NCBI RefSeq assembly: GCF_004000985.1
Contig: NZ_BIMH01000005.1
Location: 147,274 to 211,273, forward strand
Direction of reading: 5' to 3'
Length of the DNA stretch: 64,000 nt
Source: Paenibacillus validus NBRC 15382
GTDB lineage: Bacteria; Bacillota; Bacilli; Paenibacillales; NBRC-103111
Shown here: in pieces, positions 8,769-17,739 of the stretch
Layout of the letters: every line of letters begins with the position of its first letter
How positions within the stretch are numbered: the stretch's first letter is position 1
Program-made: the position numbers and the translations under genes
The notes under the pieces: generated by a model
Told to the model about the DNA's origin: nothing
Seen by the model: only the letters and a program-made list of their open reading frames with translations
Databases searched by the model: none

Positions 8769-10054
8769 ATGTTGTTCGGTTGCCGAAAATGGGGCTGACG
8801 ATGGAAGAGGGCATCGTTCAACGTTTTTTAGTAAAACCGGGACAGCTTTACAGCAAAGGCGACGTTGTAGCAGAAATCGAAACGGATAAAGCGGTCCTGG
8901 AAGTTGAGATGCCGCAGGACGGTGTCATCGAGGAGCTGCTCGTTCTGGAAGGGGACACGGTTGAAGTCGGGGCCCCGCTTCTAAGGCTGAAAAGCGAACA
9001 GAAGACCCCGGAAGCGAGCGTCCGCGAAGCGGCTTCTCCTACGGAACGGCCGCAGCCGAACACGGAATGCGCGAAGGATGCAGTCGCAGCTGCTTCGCCG
9101 GATGCGGAGCTGCCTCTTAACCAGGACCGCAGGATCATCGCGATTTCCCCATCTGCCCGCAGAAGAGCCAGAGAGCTCGGAATCGACTACACCACGCTTC
9201 AAGGAACGGGGCCGAACGGAAGGATTCTGTATGCGGACGTAGAGGAGGCCGCACAACAGGTACCGCTCGCACCCAAGGAAAGCAGGGAAGCATCAAGGAA
9301 CAACGCGGGGGCGACGTCTGCCAGGAACACCGGAGTACATCAAGGGAAGTCGAAGGTTGTTGAGTTATCCAGAATGAGACGAATCATCGCCAGGCGCATG
9401 GTGGAGAGCGTCACTACGATTCCTCAATTCTATGTGAAACGAAAAGTCGATCTTACCCAGCTGCTGGCCGTGAAAAATACAATACAGCCGCACATTTACC
9501 GCTCGAGAAACATAAAAATTTCGGTTAACGATTTTTTAATTCGTGCTGTTGCGGAGACTTTACGTGAATTTCCGCAGTTGAATGCGTCGTTCGTAGGGGC
9601 GCCCGACCAAGCGGATAGCCATATTGTGGAGTACGAGGAGATCCATATCGGCCTGGCTGTCGCCGCGCCGAATGGGCTCGTCGTGCCGGTCATCCATCAT
9701 GCCGACGAGCTTTCGGTTATGGAAATCGCCGGAGTGCGTGAACGGCTTGTTTCCGCTGCCCGAGCCGGAACGCTTAAAGGGGATGACATGCAGCGAGGCA
9801 CATTCACGATTTCCAATTTGGGGGCCATGGACGTTGAAGAGTTCAGCGCAATCGTCAATCCGCCGGAAGCCGGCATACTTGCAGTCGGAACGACTGTAGA
9901 AGAGATCGTCGTCATCAATGGTCAGTTCGAGATTCGCCCCATGTTGACCCTAGTCGGCTCTTTCGACCATCGCGTCATTGACGGTTTGGCGGCTGCAGCG
10001 TTTATGAAGAAATTAGTCGAGCGGCTGCAATCGGATGATTGGCAATTGCTATAA
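8765..10054 (+). CDS. Dihydrolipoamide acyltransferase (E2), first complex
   Basis: This is the core E2 of the first dehydrogenase complex, 429 residues with standard architecture. The lipoyl domain is at 1-77, with the lipoylated Lys42 in E-T-D-K-A. A charged, alanine-rich linker follows. A peripheral subunit-binding domain is at about 118-155 (SPSARRRARELGID and GTGPNGRI). The C-terminal acyltransferase domain from about 195 contains SFDHRVIDG with the catalytic His and Asp. It overlaps the tautomerase by 4 bases. A strong hairpin terminator lies about 35 bases after the stop, so it ends the operon. The acyl group (acetyl or other) is not decidable from the sequence. Confidence 0.93.
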   Translation: MNVVRLPKMGLTMEEGIVQRFLVKPGQLYSKGDVVAEIETDKAVLEVEMPQDGVIEELLVLEGDTVEVGAPLLRLKSEQKTPEASVREAASPTERPQPNTECAKDAVAAASPDAELPLNQDRRIIAISPSARRRARELGIDYTTLQGTGPNGRILYADVEEAAQQVPLAPKESREASRNNAGATSARNTGVHQGKSKVVELSRMRRIIARRMVESVTTIPQFYVKRKVDLTQLLAVKNTIQPHIYRSRNIKISVNDFLIRAVAETLREFPQLNASFVGAPDQADSHIVEYEEIHIGLAVAAPNGLVVPVIHHADELSVMEIAGVRERLVSAARAGTLKGDDMQRGTFTISNLGAMDVEEFSAIVNPPEAGILAVGTTVEEIVVINGQFEIRPMLTLVGSFDHRVIDGLAAAAFMKKLVERLQSDDWQLL

Positions 10055-10088
10055 CTGCATCGGTAAAGTTGCAACTGAATATGGAATT

Positions 10089-10132
10089 AAGGGGCAGTCC
10101 TTCCTGAACATCGGAAGGCTGCCCCTTCGTTT
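10089..10132 (+). terminator. Rho-independent terminator after the first E2
   Basis: Long stem: GGGGCAG (10091-10097) and CCTTCC pair with GGAAGG and CTGCCCC (to 10125) around an 8-base loop with one bulged T, followed by TTCGTTT. Confidence 0.8.
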
Positions 10133-10199
10133 ATCAGGTCAACCGAAGTTTATCGATCAGCTAATTATCCGGATTTCAACTCACCCTAACGAATTAACG

Positions 10200-10229
10200 T
10201 TGACTGTGTAAATGAAGCGATGATATAAT
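10200..10229 (+). promoter_or_regulatory. Sigma-A-type promoter for the MmgE/PrpD gene
   Basis: TTGACT at 10200-10205 and a perfect TATAAT at 10224-10229 are separated by 18 bases, and the gene starts at 10293. No ATACC-N8-GGTAT operator is present here, unlike the neighbouring promoters. Confidence 0.7.
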
Positions 10230-10292
10230 TCAGAACATACAGACTATTCTCACAACTAACGATTGATTTTTCATTTTGAAAGGAGAGGAGAA

Positions 10293-11645
10293 ATGTCTCA
10301 AACCGTTAGTGAAACACTGGCTTCGTTCGTCCATGGTCTGCGTTTTGAGGAAATCCCGGTTGAAGTTGTGCAAAAAGCCAAAACCTGCCTCATCCACGGA
10401 ATTGGTGTTGGTCTCGCTGGTTACGACACGGATTTCCCGCGAATTGCTGCGGAAATCGCCGGCGTGACCGGCAGAGGCGCACATGAAGCGACTTTATTGT
10501 ACAACGGCTCCAAATGTACGGTTATGGAAGCCGCTTTTGCAAACGCTGTCATGCTTCACAGCCGCGTTCAGGAGGACACGCATAATACGGCACACTTGGG
10601 TACAATCGTCATTCCGGTTGTATTGGCGTTGGGAGAATCAAGGGGGGCCAGCGGAAAAGAAATCCTGACAGCGCTAATAGCGGGCTATGAAGTTGGAGGT
10701 GCCCTTAGCAGGCACTACACTTCCCAATCTACACCGCGAGGATTTAGGGCGAGCTCGGTTTATGGCATCTTGGGAGCGTCTGCCGCGGCGGCAAAGCTTC
10801 TTCACTTAACGGAAGAACAGACCGCTCATGCTTTAGGCTTTGCAGCAAGCTTTGCTTTCGGAACTTTGGAAGCGTTTGCAGCCGGGACTATGGAATGGAG
10901 GTTTGAGAATGGGGTGGCAGCCAAAAACGGAATATTATGCGCTTTATTGGCTCAAAGCGGCGCTGTTGCCACCAAATTGGCTTTCGAAGGAAATGCGGGC
11001 TTTTTACATGCTTTTGCTGGAAATCATAAAGATCCGTTAAAATGTGTACAGCATTTAGGCAAGGTGTATGAAATCTTAAATGTGACCTTCAAGTTGTATC
11101 CGGTTTGTGCCTTCAATCAATCTCCTGTGATCAACGCTCTTGAGATGAAAAAGGAATTTGATATCCAGGTGGAACAGATTCAAAGCATCGTAATCGAAAT
11201 GAACGATTATGAAGCCAATTATCCGGGAATGAGTTCCAAAGGTCCTTTTCAAAATATCAGTCAGACGTTGATGAGTGCCCCTTATTGCGTCTCGTCCTCT
11301 TTGATGGACGGTGAAATGACGCTAGCAAACCTCAAAAGATTCGATCATGAAACGTTAAATCAGTTAATCGACAAAACGATCATGATTCCTGAAAAAACGG
11401 TGAATCCTCTATGCAATAAAATCACGGTAGAACTCAAAAATGGCCAAAAATTGGTGAGAGAAATGAGTATTACGCAGGACTTTTATAATTTCGAGACTGA
11501 AAGAGATATTGAAATGATTCGCGATCTCAGGAAAGAGATGCAGATTTCTTCGGAACAATTGGAGCAGTTAATCCATGAACTGCTTTCTCTCGAGAACAAG
11601 CCCAATCTATCGACCCTTATGCCCAATACGACAGCAGTCAGCTAA
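10293..11645 (+). CDS. MmgE/PrpD family protein
   Basis: This family includes 2-methylcitrate dehydratase, cis-aconitate decarboxylase and uncharacterised dehydratases. The 450-residue chain shows the all-helical N-terminal domain (HSRVQEDTHNTAHLGTIVIP, a family hallmark) and the smaller C-terminal lid domain (about 270-420). The preferred start is ATG 10293 immediately downstream of AGGAGAGGAG; an in-frame TTG at 10263 lacks a ribosome binding site. No prpB or prpC citrate-cycle partners are nearby, so 2-methylcitrate dehydration is not supported. The next genes encode a carboxylase-like pair, which suggests a dehydratase or isomerase role on a related acid (inference). Confidence 0.85.
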   Translation: MSQTVSETLASFVHGLRFEEIPVEVVQKAKTCLIHGIGVGLAGYDTDFPRIAAEIAGVTGRGAHEATLLYNGSKCTVMEAAFANAVMLHSRVQEDTHNTAHLGTIVIPVVLALGESRGASGKEILTALIAGYEVGGALSRHYTSQSTPRGFRASSVYGILGASAAAAKLLHLTEEQTAHALGFAASFAFGTLEAFAAGTMEWRFENGVAAKNGILCALLAQSGAVATKLAFEGNAGFLHAFAGNHKDPLKCVQHLGKVYEILNVTFKLYPVCAFNQSPVINALEMKKEFDIQVEQIQSIVIEMNDYEANYPGMSSKGPFQNISQTLMSAPYCVSSSLMDGEMTLANLKRFDHETLNQLIDKTIMIPEKTVNPLCNKITVELKNGQKLVREMSITQDFYNFETERDIEMIRDLRKEMQISSEQLEQLIHELLSLENKPNLSTLMPNTTAVS

Positions 11646-11668
11646 AATATTTATTTAATGTCATTAAA

Positions 11669-11686
11669 ATACCGTCCGGTCGGTTT
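11669..11686 (+). promoter_or_regulatory. TetR-type operator A upstream of hyuA-like gene
   Basis: The 18-mer ATACCGTCCGGTCGGTTT matches the motif ATACC-N8-GGTAT found at five other places in the window, with one mismatch in the right arm. It lies 88 bases upstream of the hyuA-like start. Confidence 0.6.
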
Positions 11687-11714
11687 TTTGATGGCAATTC
11701 TTTAACGAATAAAA

Positions 11715-11732
11715 ATACCATCTGGTCAGTAT
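11715..11732 (+). promoter_or_regulatory. TetR-type operator B, just upstream of a possible -10 element
   Basis: ATACCATCTGGTCAGTAT is a second copy of the motif, with one arm mismatch. A TATGAT hexamer at 11735-11740 directly follows and may be the -10 of the hyuA-like promoter; no convincing -35 is seen. Binding here would block RNA polymerase. Confidence 0.6.
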
Positions 11733-11773
11733 GTTATGATCAGATTACAAAATTTGAAAGGGTGAGCGTGTGT

Positions 11774-13918
11774 ATGGGAAGTTCGAAGCTTGACTTGATC
11801 TGCTCTGTCGACATTGGCGGAACATTTACGGATTCCGTGCTTGTTACAAGTGATGGGACGGTTGTTGAAGGAAAAGCCCTGACCACCTACCATGATAAAT
11901 TCAACTCCGGTTTTTTTAACAGCATTGAATCCGCAGGCGAGAAACTTGGTTTAAGCCCGGCGGAACTTTATCGAAATATCAGCATGATTTCACATGGATC
12001 TACTGTGGCAACCAATACGGTGGTGGAGAATAATGGCTCACGTGTAGGCTTACTGACAACCTATGGTTTCGAGGATACGATCAATATGATGCGCGGATTG
12101 GGACGTGTGACGGGAGAGCCGTCGGAAAATATATTGAAGGTGACAGAGACGGCCAAGCCAAAACCTCTGGTACCCAAGGAACTCATCATTGGGGTTACCG
12201 AGCGAATCGATTCGCAGGGCGAAGTGATTGTACCGCTAATTGAAAGTCAGGTAAGGGAAGCCGCCCGTAAGCTGTTGGATCAAAACGTGGATGCCATCGC
12301 GATTTCATTCCTTTGGTCGTTTAAAAATCCGCAACATGAACAGCGGGTCAAGGAAATTATTCACGAAATGGACGATTCCGTCTTCGTTACTTGCGGACAC
12401 GAGGTGACAAAAACATTAGGAGAATACGAACGGACGGTGGCGGCGGTCATCAATGCTTATGTCGGGCCGGTTACTTCCAAGTATTTGGAGGAAATCAGCG
12501 GGAGTCTTCAAACGAAAGGCGTCAAAGCTCCTCTGCTGATCATGCAGTGTCACGGGGGGATGATCCCGCTCGAACGAAGCAAGCAGCTGCCTGTTCAAAC
12601 AATCGGTTCGGGTCCTGTCGGCGGAATCATGGGCTGCGTAAAGATCATGAAGGAGTTAGATATTCATAATCTTATCGGTACCGATATGGGCGGCACCAGC
12701 TTCGATATCGGGATTATCCGGGACGGACAGCCGCTTTCCGCCGAAAAAACGGTTTTAGAGAAGTATCAATATAACGTGCCCAATGTTGAAATCATTTCTA
12801 TTGGTGCCGGTGGCGGAAGTATCGCGTGGATTGATCCCTACAGCAAGGCCATGCGGGTAGGGCCGAAAAGCGCAAAAGCAAACCCTGGTCCCGCGTGTTA
12901 CCGGTTGGGAGGCACAGAACCGACGGTAACCGATGCCGACCTGCTGTTAGGGTATATTGATCCGGAAGCGGTGTTTGGATTCGGAAAGGGTCGCGGACTT
13001 AAACCAAGCGTGGAGCTGGCGGAAAAAGCCATGGGTAAAATTGCCGAACAGCTTGGCATTTCCATTATTGAGGCTGCAATGGGGACGGTGGAGATTGTCA
13101 ATGCGAAAATGGCGAATCTGATTGAGAACGAGGTTATCGGAAGAGGCTTTGACCCACGGGATTTTGCAGTAGTCGCATACGGGGGAGCAGGTCCTATCCA
13201 TGCTGCGGCTTATGCGCGTGATTTGGGTATCAAAATGATTATTGTTCCCGGTGAAACTTCCTCGGTTTGGTCAGCATTTGGTATATCCTCAAGCGATATC
13301 CGCTATGAACTTGAAGGAGAAGTTGGGCTTCTCTCGCCTTTTTCGCCGCAAAGTCTCGAAACGCCATTCCTTGAATTGGAAAAGAAAGGAGCGGAGATTG
13401 TCGCAACAGAAATCGGTGAAGATACGCCCATTCACTTTTCACGCTATGCGAAAATACGCTATCAATGGCAGCGGCATGAGTTGGAAATCAAGGTTCCGAC
13501 GGGAAAATTGGACGAAACTATGCTGACAGAGCTGCTTACTGAATTTTCGCGTCAGTATGAGGAACGATACGGATCGGCCGCACTCCTGCCTGAAGCAAGG
13601 ATTGAAATTGTTTCTGTCCGCTGCGAACCGATGGTAGAGGTGCGTAAGTTTGACAGAAAAGTGGACTTACATAGCAGCAAATCTCCAAGCGATCATGCCA
13701 GGAAGCCAAGCCGTAAAGTATACTTTAGCCGCCATCGTCCGCCTGTAGATGCCGATATTTACAATGGAAGTTTACTGACAAGCGGGAATGTGGTGGCAGG
13801 ACCGGCCGTCATTGATTTGCACGGGACCTCTATCGTGGTGAACGAAAATCAAACCGTTACCAAAACGGATCATGGCGACTACATGATTCGAATCAATTCC
13901 AATTTGGAGGAGGAATAA
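11774..13918 (+). CDS. HyuA/AcxA-like ATP-dependent carboxylase or hydrolase subunit
   Basis: This protein belongs to the hydantoinase A/oxoprolinase family, whose members use ATP to activate an amide or, in acetone and acetophenone carboxylases, bicarbonate or the ketone. It has the N-terminal actin-like phosphate-binding motif D-I-G-G-T-F-T-D, a second GTDMGGTSFDIG near residue 300, and AYGGAGPIHA near 475. At about 714 residues it is close to the acetone carboxylase beta subunit (about 717). GTG at 11762 is also possible, but AAAGGGTGA at 11756-11764 fits ATG 11774. It ends 2 bases before its HyuB-like partner. Two TetR-type operators precede it. Carboxylase rather than hydantoinase function is inferred from the partner. 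Confidence 0.88.
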   Translation: MGSSKLDLICSVDIGGTFTDSVLVTSDGTVVEGKALTTYHDKFNSGFFNSIESAGEKLGLSPAELYRNISMISHGSTVATNTVVENNGSRVGLLTTYGFEDTINMMRGLGRVTGEPSENILKVTETAKPKPLVPKELIIGVTERIDSQGEVIVPLIESQVREAARKLLDQNVDAIAISFLWSFKNPQHEQRVKEIIHEMDDSVFVTCGHEVTKTLGEYERTVAAVINAYVGPVTSKYLEEISGSLQTKGVKAPLLIMQCHGGMIPLERSKQLPVQTIGSGPVGGIMGCVKIMKELDIHNLIGTDMGGTSFDIGIIRDGQPLSAEKTVLEKYQYNVPNVEIISIGAGGGSIAWIDPYSKAMRVGPKSAKANPGPACYRLGGTEPTVTDADLLLGYIDPEAVFGFGKGRGLKPSVELAEKAMGKIAEQLGISIIEAAMGTVEIVNAKMANLIENEVIGRGFDPRDFAVVAYGGAGPIHAAAYARDLGIKMIIVPGETSSVWSAFGISSSDIRYELEGEVGLLSPFSPQSLETPFLELEKKGAEIVATEIGEDTPIHFSRYAKIRYQWQRHELEIKVPTGKLDETMLTELLTEFSRQYEERYGSAALLPEARIEIVSVRCEPMVEVRKFDRKVDLHSSKSPSDHARKPSRKVYFSRHRPPVDADIYNGSLLTSGNVVAGPAVIDLHGTSIVVNENQTVTKTDHGDYMIRINSNLEEE

Positions 13919-13920
13919 CC

Positions 13921-16233
13921 ATGAAATCACTGCATGAGCAGGAGCAGCATCGTAAGTTTTGGGACGGCGTTCAGCGGGCGTACATCCCGATCGACCCCTT
14001 ACAAGTCCCCCCTTCGGTAAGCCTTCACAGCGAATATGAGGAAGAGATTGATCCGATTACGTATGAAGTGGTTCGTCATAATCTTTGGAATGTCAATCTG
14101 GAACAAGGCAAGATTGTGGAAAATTTGGCGGTATCCCCGATCACACTGGAAACAAGGGATTTCCAAACCGCCATTTTTACCGAGGATGCGGAAATTCTTT
14201 TTTTCGGCCCTTATCTTCAATATTTCGGTGGTATGCTGGATGTCATGATCAAGTATGTCATTGAGAAACGGGGAGAAGAACCGGGCATTCATGACGGCGA
14301 TGTGTTTCTGCAAAACGATCCATGGGTCGGCACAGCACATCAACCGGATGTAGGTATATTTGCTCCTGTGTTTTGGGAAGGCCAGATCTTCTGCTGGGTT
14401 GCAAACTGCCTGCACCAAAATGACGTAGGAGGAACGACTCCGGGAAGCTTTTGTCCGAACGCTCAAGACATTTATTTTGACCCGCCGGTATTTCCGCCAG
14501 TCAGGATTGTGAAAGAAGGGAAGCTGGATATTGAAATTGAAGCGGCCTTCAGACGGCAATCTCGTACTCCGGTTAATGTAGCGTTGGACTTGCGGGCAGC
14601 AATCGCCGCTTGTCATGCGTCACGTGCAAGAATCCTGGGTCTGATTAAAAAGTATGGATCCAAGACCGTAAAGGGCGTCATGAAAAAGGTGCTGAATACA
14701 AGTGAAAAGGCGCTGCTTGATCGTCTTTCGACCATACCGGACGGAACGTGGAAAGAGCGTGCCTATCAGGAAGTGGCGGTTACAGGTGATCGCGGTGTGT
14801 ACCGGATCGAACTATCGATTACGAAGAAGGGCAACACGTTGACGGTTAAAAATGAAGGAACAGACGGGCAAGCCGGTGCGATTAATCTGCCGTTTGCCGC
14901 TTGGCGAGGAGCCATTCTCTCGGCTTTTAACGTGATCTTATTGGCCGACCAAATGGGGGCAGGCGGAGGAGGAGCGGCCCGGCACTGCGAGTTTATTCCT
15001 ACCCCTGGCACCATGACTTGTCCTGACTATGGAGTCGCGGTAAGCCCGGCGGGCATTTACGCAACGGAGCTTGGGGTAGCGATGGCGAACTCGGTTGTGT
15101 CCAAAATGCTGCTATCGTCCAGCGATCCGGATCTTCATAAACTGGCTTTGAGTACCACGAACGGCCAGTGGCAAATCCAAATTCATGCAGGAACCAACCA
15201 GCGTGGAGAGTATTATGTCGGACCGATGCTGGATACGATGATCGGCAGCAGCGGGGCCACTCCATACCGTGACGGTTCATTCGCAGACGGACAATGGTGG
15301 ATTCCTGAAGGTCAAGGGCCCAATGTTGAAGGCTATGAACGCGATTGGCCGATTTTATATCTCTACCGCAAGGAACATCAGGATTCGGCCGGAGCAGGAA
15401 AATTTCGCGGTGGCAATGGCGGTATCCTCGCCTATATGCCGCACAAAGGCCAAGTCGGTCTAGGCGTATATACCGCCGAGGGCATTCCCAAAACCTCCGG
15501 CATTTTGGGAGGATCGCCGGGTACCCGTGGCGAGACGGTATTAATAAAATCGTCAAATATTAAAGAAATTCTTCAATCGGGCCGCCTCATTGACAATGTG
15601 GATGAACTCTCTGGCGAGCGGCCTTCGTTAACGGGGAAAGGACCTGCTCTGGCACTCGGCGACTCGGATGTTCTGGAATGGAACTGGGGCTCCTGCGCCG
15701 GTTATGGTGACCCTTTGCTTCGCGATCCTGAGCGTGTGCGGCAGGATGTGCTGGCCGGTACTACATCCGTCTCTTTTGCCGAAACGGTATATGGCGTTAT
15801 TTTCACCGAGGAGATGACGGTCGATGAGAGAAGCACGGAGCAGCGTCGGCTGCAAAACCGGAGGAAGCGCCTCGAAGACGCAGGAGCTCCTGTCTCCACC
15901 CATTTGGAGTTCAAGCTTCAGGAATTTCGTGTTCCGCAAGGCATGCTGACATTAGGCGATAACTTTTGGTTCAACAAAACGAATGGCACGACAGAAATTT
16001 GCTGCTCCCATTGCGGGGAAGTGCTCGCAACCGGCGATCAGAATTACAAGTCCCGTGTCCCGGTTCGCAAAAGCGATGTGGGGAAGGTCGGCATAAAAAG
16101 CGTCGATTTAAAACGTTTCGTCGATGCGCATGTGTTGTATCATGAATACTTCTGCCCGACCTGCGCTACGGTTCTCTCGACGGAAGTTGTTCGAGAGGGA
16201 GATGAACCTCTACACGAATTTTTACTAAGTTAA
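13921..16233 (+). CDS. HyuB/AcxB-like subunit with C-terminal zinc-binding (AcxC-like) tail
   Basis: This is the partner of the HyuA-like subunit. The HyuB domain spans about residues 40-600, with NDPWVGTAHQPDV, HQNDVGGTTPGSF and a glycine-rich GAGGGGAARH segment. The last 75 or so residues form a separate module with two C-x2-C pairs (C-S-H-C and C-P-T-C) and HEYFCP, resembling the zinc-containing gamma subunit of acetone carboxylase fused in frame. Total length 770 is near acetone carboxylase alpha (about 776) and longer than typical HyuB (500-600). The sequence therefore supports an ATP-dependent ketone carboxylase better than a hydantoinase. Its ATG is preceded by GGAGGAGG in the end of the upstream gene. 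Confidence 0.87.
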   Translation: MKSLHEQEQHRKFWDGVQRAYIPIDPLQVPPSVSLHSEYEEEIDPITYEVVRHNLWNVNLEQGKIVENLAVSPITLETRDFQTAIFTEDAEILFFGPYLQYFGGMLDVMIKYVIEKRGEEPGIHDGDVFLQNDPWVGTAHQPDVGIFAPVFWEGQIFCWVANCLHQNDVGGTTPGSFCPNAQDIYFDPPVFPPVRIVKEGKLDIEIEAAFRRQSRTPVNVALDLRAAIAACHASRARILGLIKKYGSKTVKGVMKKVLNTSEKALLDRLSTIPDGTWKERAYQEVAVTGDRGVYRIELSITKKGNTLTVKNEGTDGQAGAINLPFAAWRGAILSAFNVILLADQMGAGGGGAARHCEFIPTPGTMTCPDYGVAVSPAGIYATELGVAMANSVVSKMLLSSSDPDLHKLALSTTNGQWQIQIHAGTNQRGEYYVGPMLDTMIGSSGATPYRDGSFADGQWWIPEGQGPNVEGYERDWPILYLYRKEHQDSAGAGKFRGGNGGILAYMPHKGQVGLGVYTAEGIPKTSGILGGSPGTRGETVLIKSSNIKEILQSGRLIDNVDELSGERPSLTGKGPALALGDSDVLEWNWGSCAGYGDPLLRDPERVRQDVLAGTTSVSFAETVYGVIFTEEMTVDERSTEQRRLQNRRKRLEDAGAPVSTHLEFKLQEFRVPQGMLTLGDNFWFNKTNGTTEICCSHCGEVLATGDQNYKSRVPVRKSDVGKVGIKSVDLKRFVDAHVLYHEYFCPTCATVLSTEVVREGDEPLHEFLLS

Positions 16234-16252
16234 TACACCTGATCCCCATCCT

Positions 16253-16276
16253 CCCGGCAAGGTTACACTTGCCGGG
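16253..16276 (+). terminator. Strong hairpin without T-run after the carboxylase pair
   Basis: A perfect nine-base stem CCCGGCAAG / CTTGCCGGG with a 6-base loop lies 20 bases after the hyuB-like stop. No run of T follows, so it may attenuate or protect mRNA rather than terminate. Confidence 0.45.
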
Positions 16277-16302
16277 AAGGATATAGTTGCAAGCAGATCC
16301 AC

Positions 16303-16328
16303 CAACATACCATCTGAATGGTATGTTG
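16303..16328 (+). promoter_or_regulatory. TetR-type operator C upstream of the Liv-type importer
   Basis: Perfect 11-base inverted repeat CAACATACCAT (16303-16313) and ATGGTATGTTG (16318-16328) around CTGA. The inner 18-mer ATACCATCTGAATGGTAT matches the ATACC-N8-GGTAT motif exactly. It lies 78 bases before the substrate-binding protein start. Confidence 0.65.
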
Positions 16329-16406
16329 ATGGTACAGTGTTGTGCGCCACCATGCAGCATGATCCGGTCTTATTCATTTTTTTGTAAAATGGGGGGGAAT
16401 CGCGAA

Positions 16407-17678
16407 ATGAAGAAGAGTACGAACACATGGAGAACGTTGTCGAGTCTGTTGGTTGCGTCCGCGATGTTAATCGTTGCCGCATGTGCCAATTCAACCGCTG
16501 TTGAACCGCAAAAAAGCGCATCCGACGGGGCAATATCCGGCGGAGCAAGTGGAGGTACAATCAAAATCGGAATGACTTCCGCATTGACGGGACCTTATAA
16601 CGAATATGGGGAGGGAAATAAACGGGGGGTCGAATTGGCCATTGAAAAGTGGAACCAGCAAGGCGGGATTCATGGAAAAAAGATCGAACTCATCGCGTTG
16701 GACGATCAGCTTGTTCCCGATAAGGCGGCGAACAATATGCAGCAGCTTCTTGACGATAAAAGCATTGTCGCGATCATCGGTCCTGCCGGGAGCGGTCCGG
16801 CATTAGCTACAGTACCTTTAACGGAAGTTTACGGAATCATTCAAATTAACCCCGTGGCCCAGACTACCGACGTTACGTATCCTAACGGTGTAAATAACCC
16901 GCCGAGAAAAACGGTATTTTCCTTCGCGCTGCAAAACGATGTGGAAACGGATGTGCTCGCTACATTCGCGGGTGAGCAGTGGAAAAAGATCGGCCTCATT
17001 CACGAAAGTACGGCATACGGCAAATCCGGGATGGAATTGGTAGAGAAAATATTGAAGGAGAAATACAACATCGTTCCGGTCGGACGTGAACAATACAACC
17101 AGAAAGCGCCGGATATGACGGCCCAATTGGCCAAGCTGAAAAAGGAGGGTGCGGAGGTCATCGTCTGCGTCGGTTTAGGCGCCGATCTGGCCAACATTCG
17201 TAAGGGAATGAGCCGTCTGGACATGAATGTACCTCTCGTTGCGACGAATGGCGCCCTTTCCAATCCGTATAAAGAAGGCGCTGGCGATCTGGTCGTCGGC
17301 ACGATCGGTACGATGATCAAAGCGTTCGGCGAGAACCCGTTGTCCGCTCCGGCCAAGGAATTTGCCGACGCCTATATGAAAAAATACGGGAAAGACCGGT
17401 ATTGGGGAGATGGAGATACGCCCCAGCTGTTCATGTCTTTGAACGTCACCAATGCCTACGATGGAGCCATTGTGCTGTTTGAAGCGATTAAAAAAGCCGA
17501 CAGCACGAAAACGCCCGATATTATCGCGGCTTTGGAATCCATGAAAGACTACCAAGGGGTAAACGCCAATTATACGTTTAGCGGCAAGAAGCATCACGCC
17601 ATCGGCACTGACGGTCTTGGATTGTTCCAGTATGTGAAAAATGGAGACAACATCCAATTGGTCCCTTATAAGAAATAA
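16407..17678 (+). CDS. Branched-chain amino acid/aromatic acid-type ABC transporter substrate-binding lipoprotein (LivK-like)
   Basis: This is the extracellular ligand-binding component of a Liv-type importer, 423 residues. The N terminus has a basic start, a hydrophobic stretch and the lipobox V-A-A-C at about residue 31, so it is a lipid-anchored protein. A Ser/Gly-rich linker leads to the periplasmic-binding type I fold (IKIGMTSALTGPYNEYG, then IIGPAGSGPALA). The true start is ATG 16407 behind a G-rich ribosome binding site; the open frame extends further upstream through the operator and cannot be coding there. Liv-type binding proteins in catabolic islands often bind aromatic or short-chain acids; the ligand here is unknown. 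Confidence 0.92.
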   Translation: MKKSTNTWRTLSSLLVASAMLIVAACANSTAVEPQKSASDGAISGGASGGTIKIGMTSALTGPYNEYGEGNKRGVELAIEKWNQQGGIHGKKIELIALDDQLVPDKAANNMQQLLDDKSIVAIIGPAGSGPALATVPLTEVYGIIQINPVAQTTDVTYPNGVNNPPRKTVFSFALQNDVETDVLATFAGEQWKKIGLIHESTAYGKSGMELVEKILKEKYNIVPVGREQYNQKAPDMTAQLAKLKKEGAEVIVCVGLGADLANIRKGMSRLDMNVPLVATNGALSNPYKEGAGDLVVGTIGTMIKAFGENPLSAPAKEFADAYMKKYGKDRYWGDGDTPQLFMSLNVTNAYDGAIVLFEAIKKADSTKTPDIIAALESMKDYQGVNANYTFSGKKHHAIGTDGLGLFQYVKNGDNIQLVPYKK

Positions 17679-17739
17679 AATGCCGGGGGGCGACGTTTGG
17701 CGGTTTACCCTCCGCATCTATCTTCGAGGAGGAAACAGG

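Noticed and set aside
10293..11645. 2-methylcitrate dehydratase (prpD) call
   Set aside because: No prpB, prpC or acnD-type gene is nearby, and the family has several other activities.
11774..16233. Hydantoinase or 5-oxoprolinase as the function of the HyuA/HyuB pair
   Set aside because: Subunit lengths, the zinc tail and the ligase/thiolase context fit ketone carboxylases better; kept only as an alternative.
16287..16406. N-terminal extension of the LivK-like protein
   Set aside because: The frame is open, but it runs through the operator palindrome and would place the signal peptide internally.
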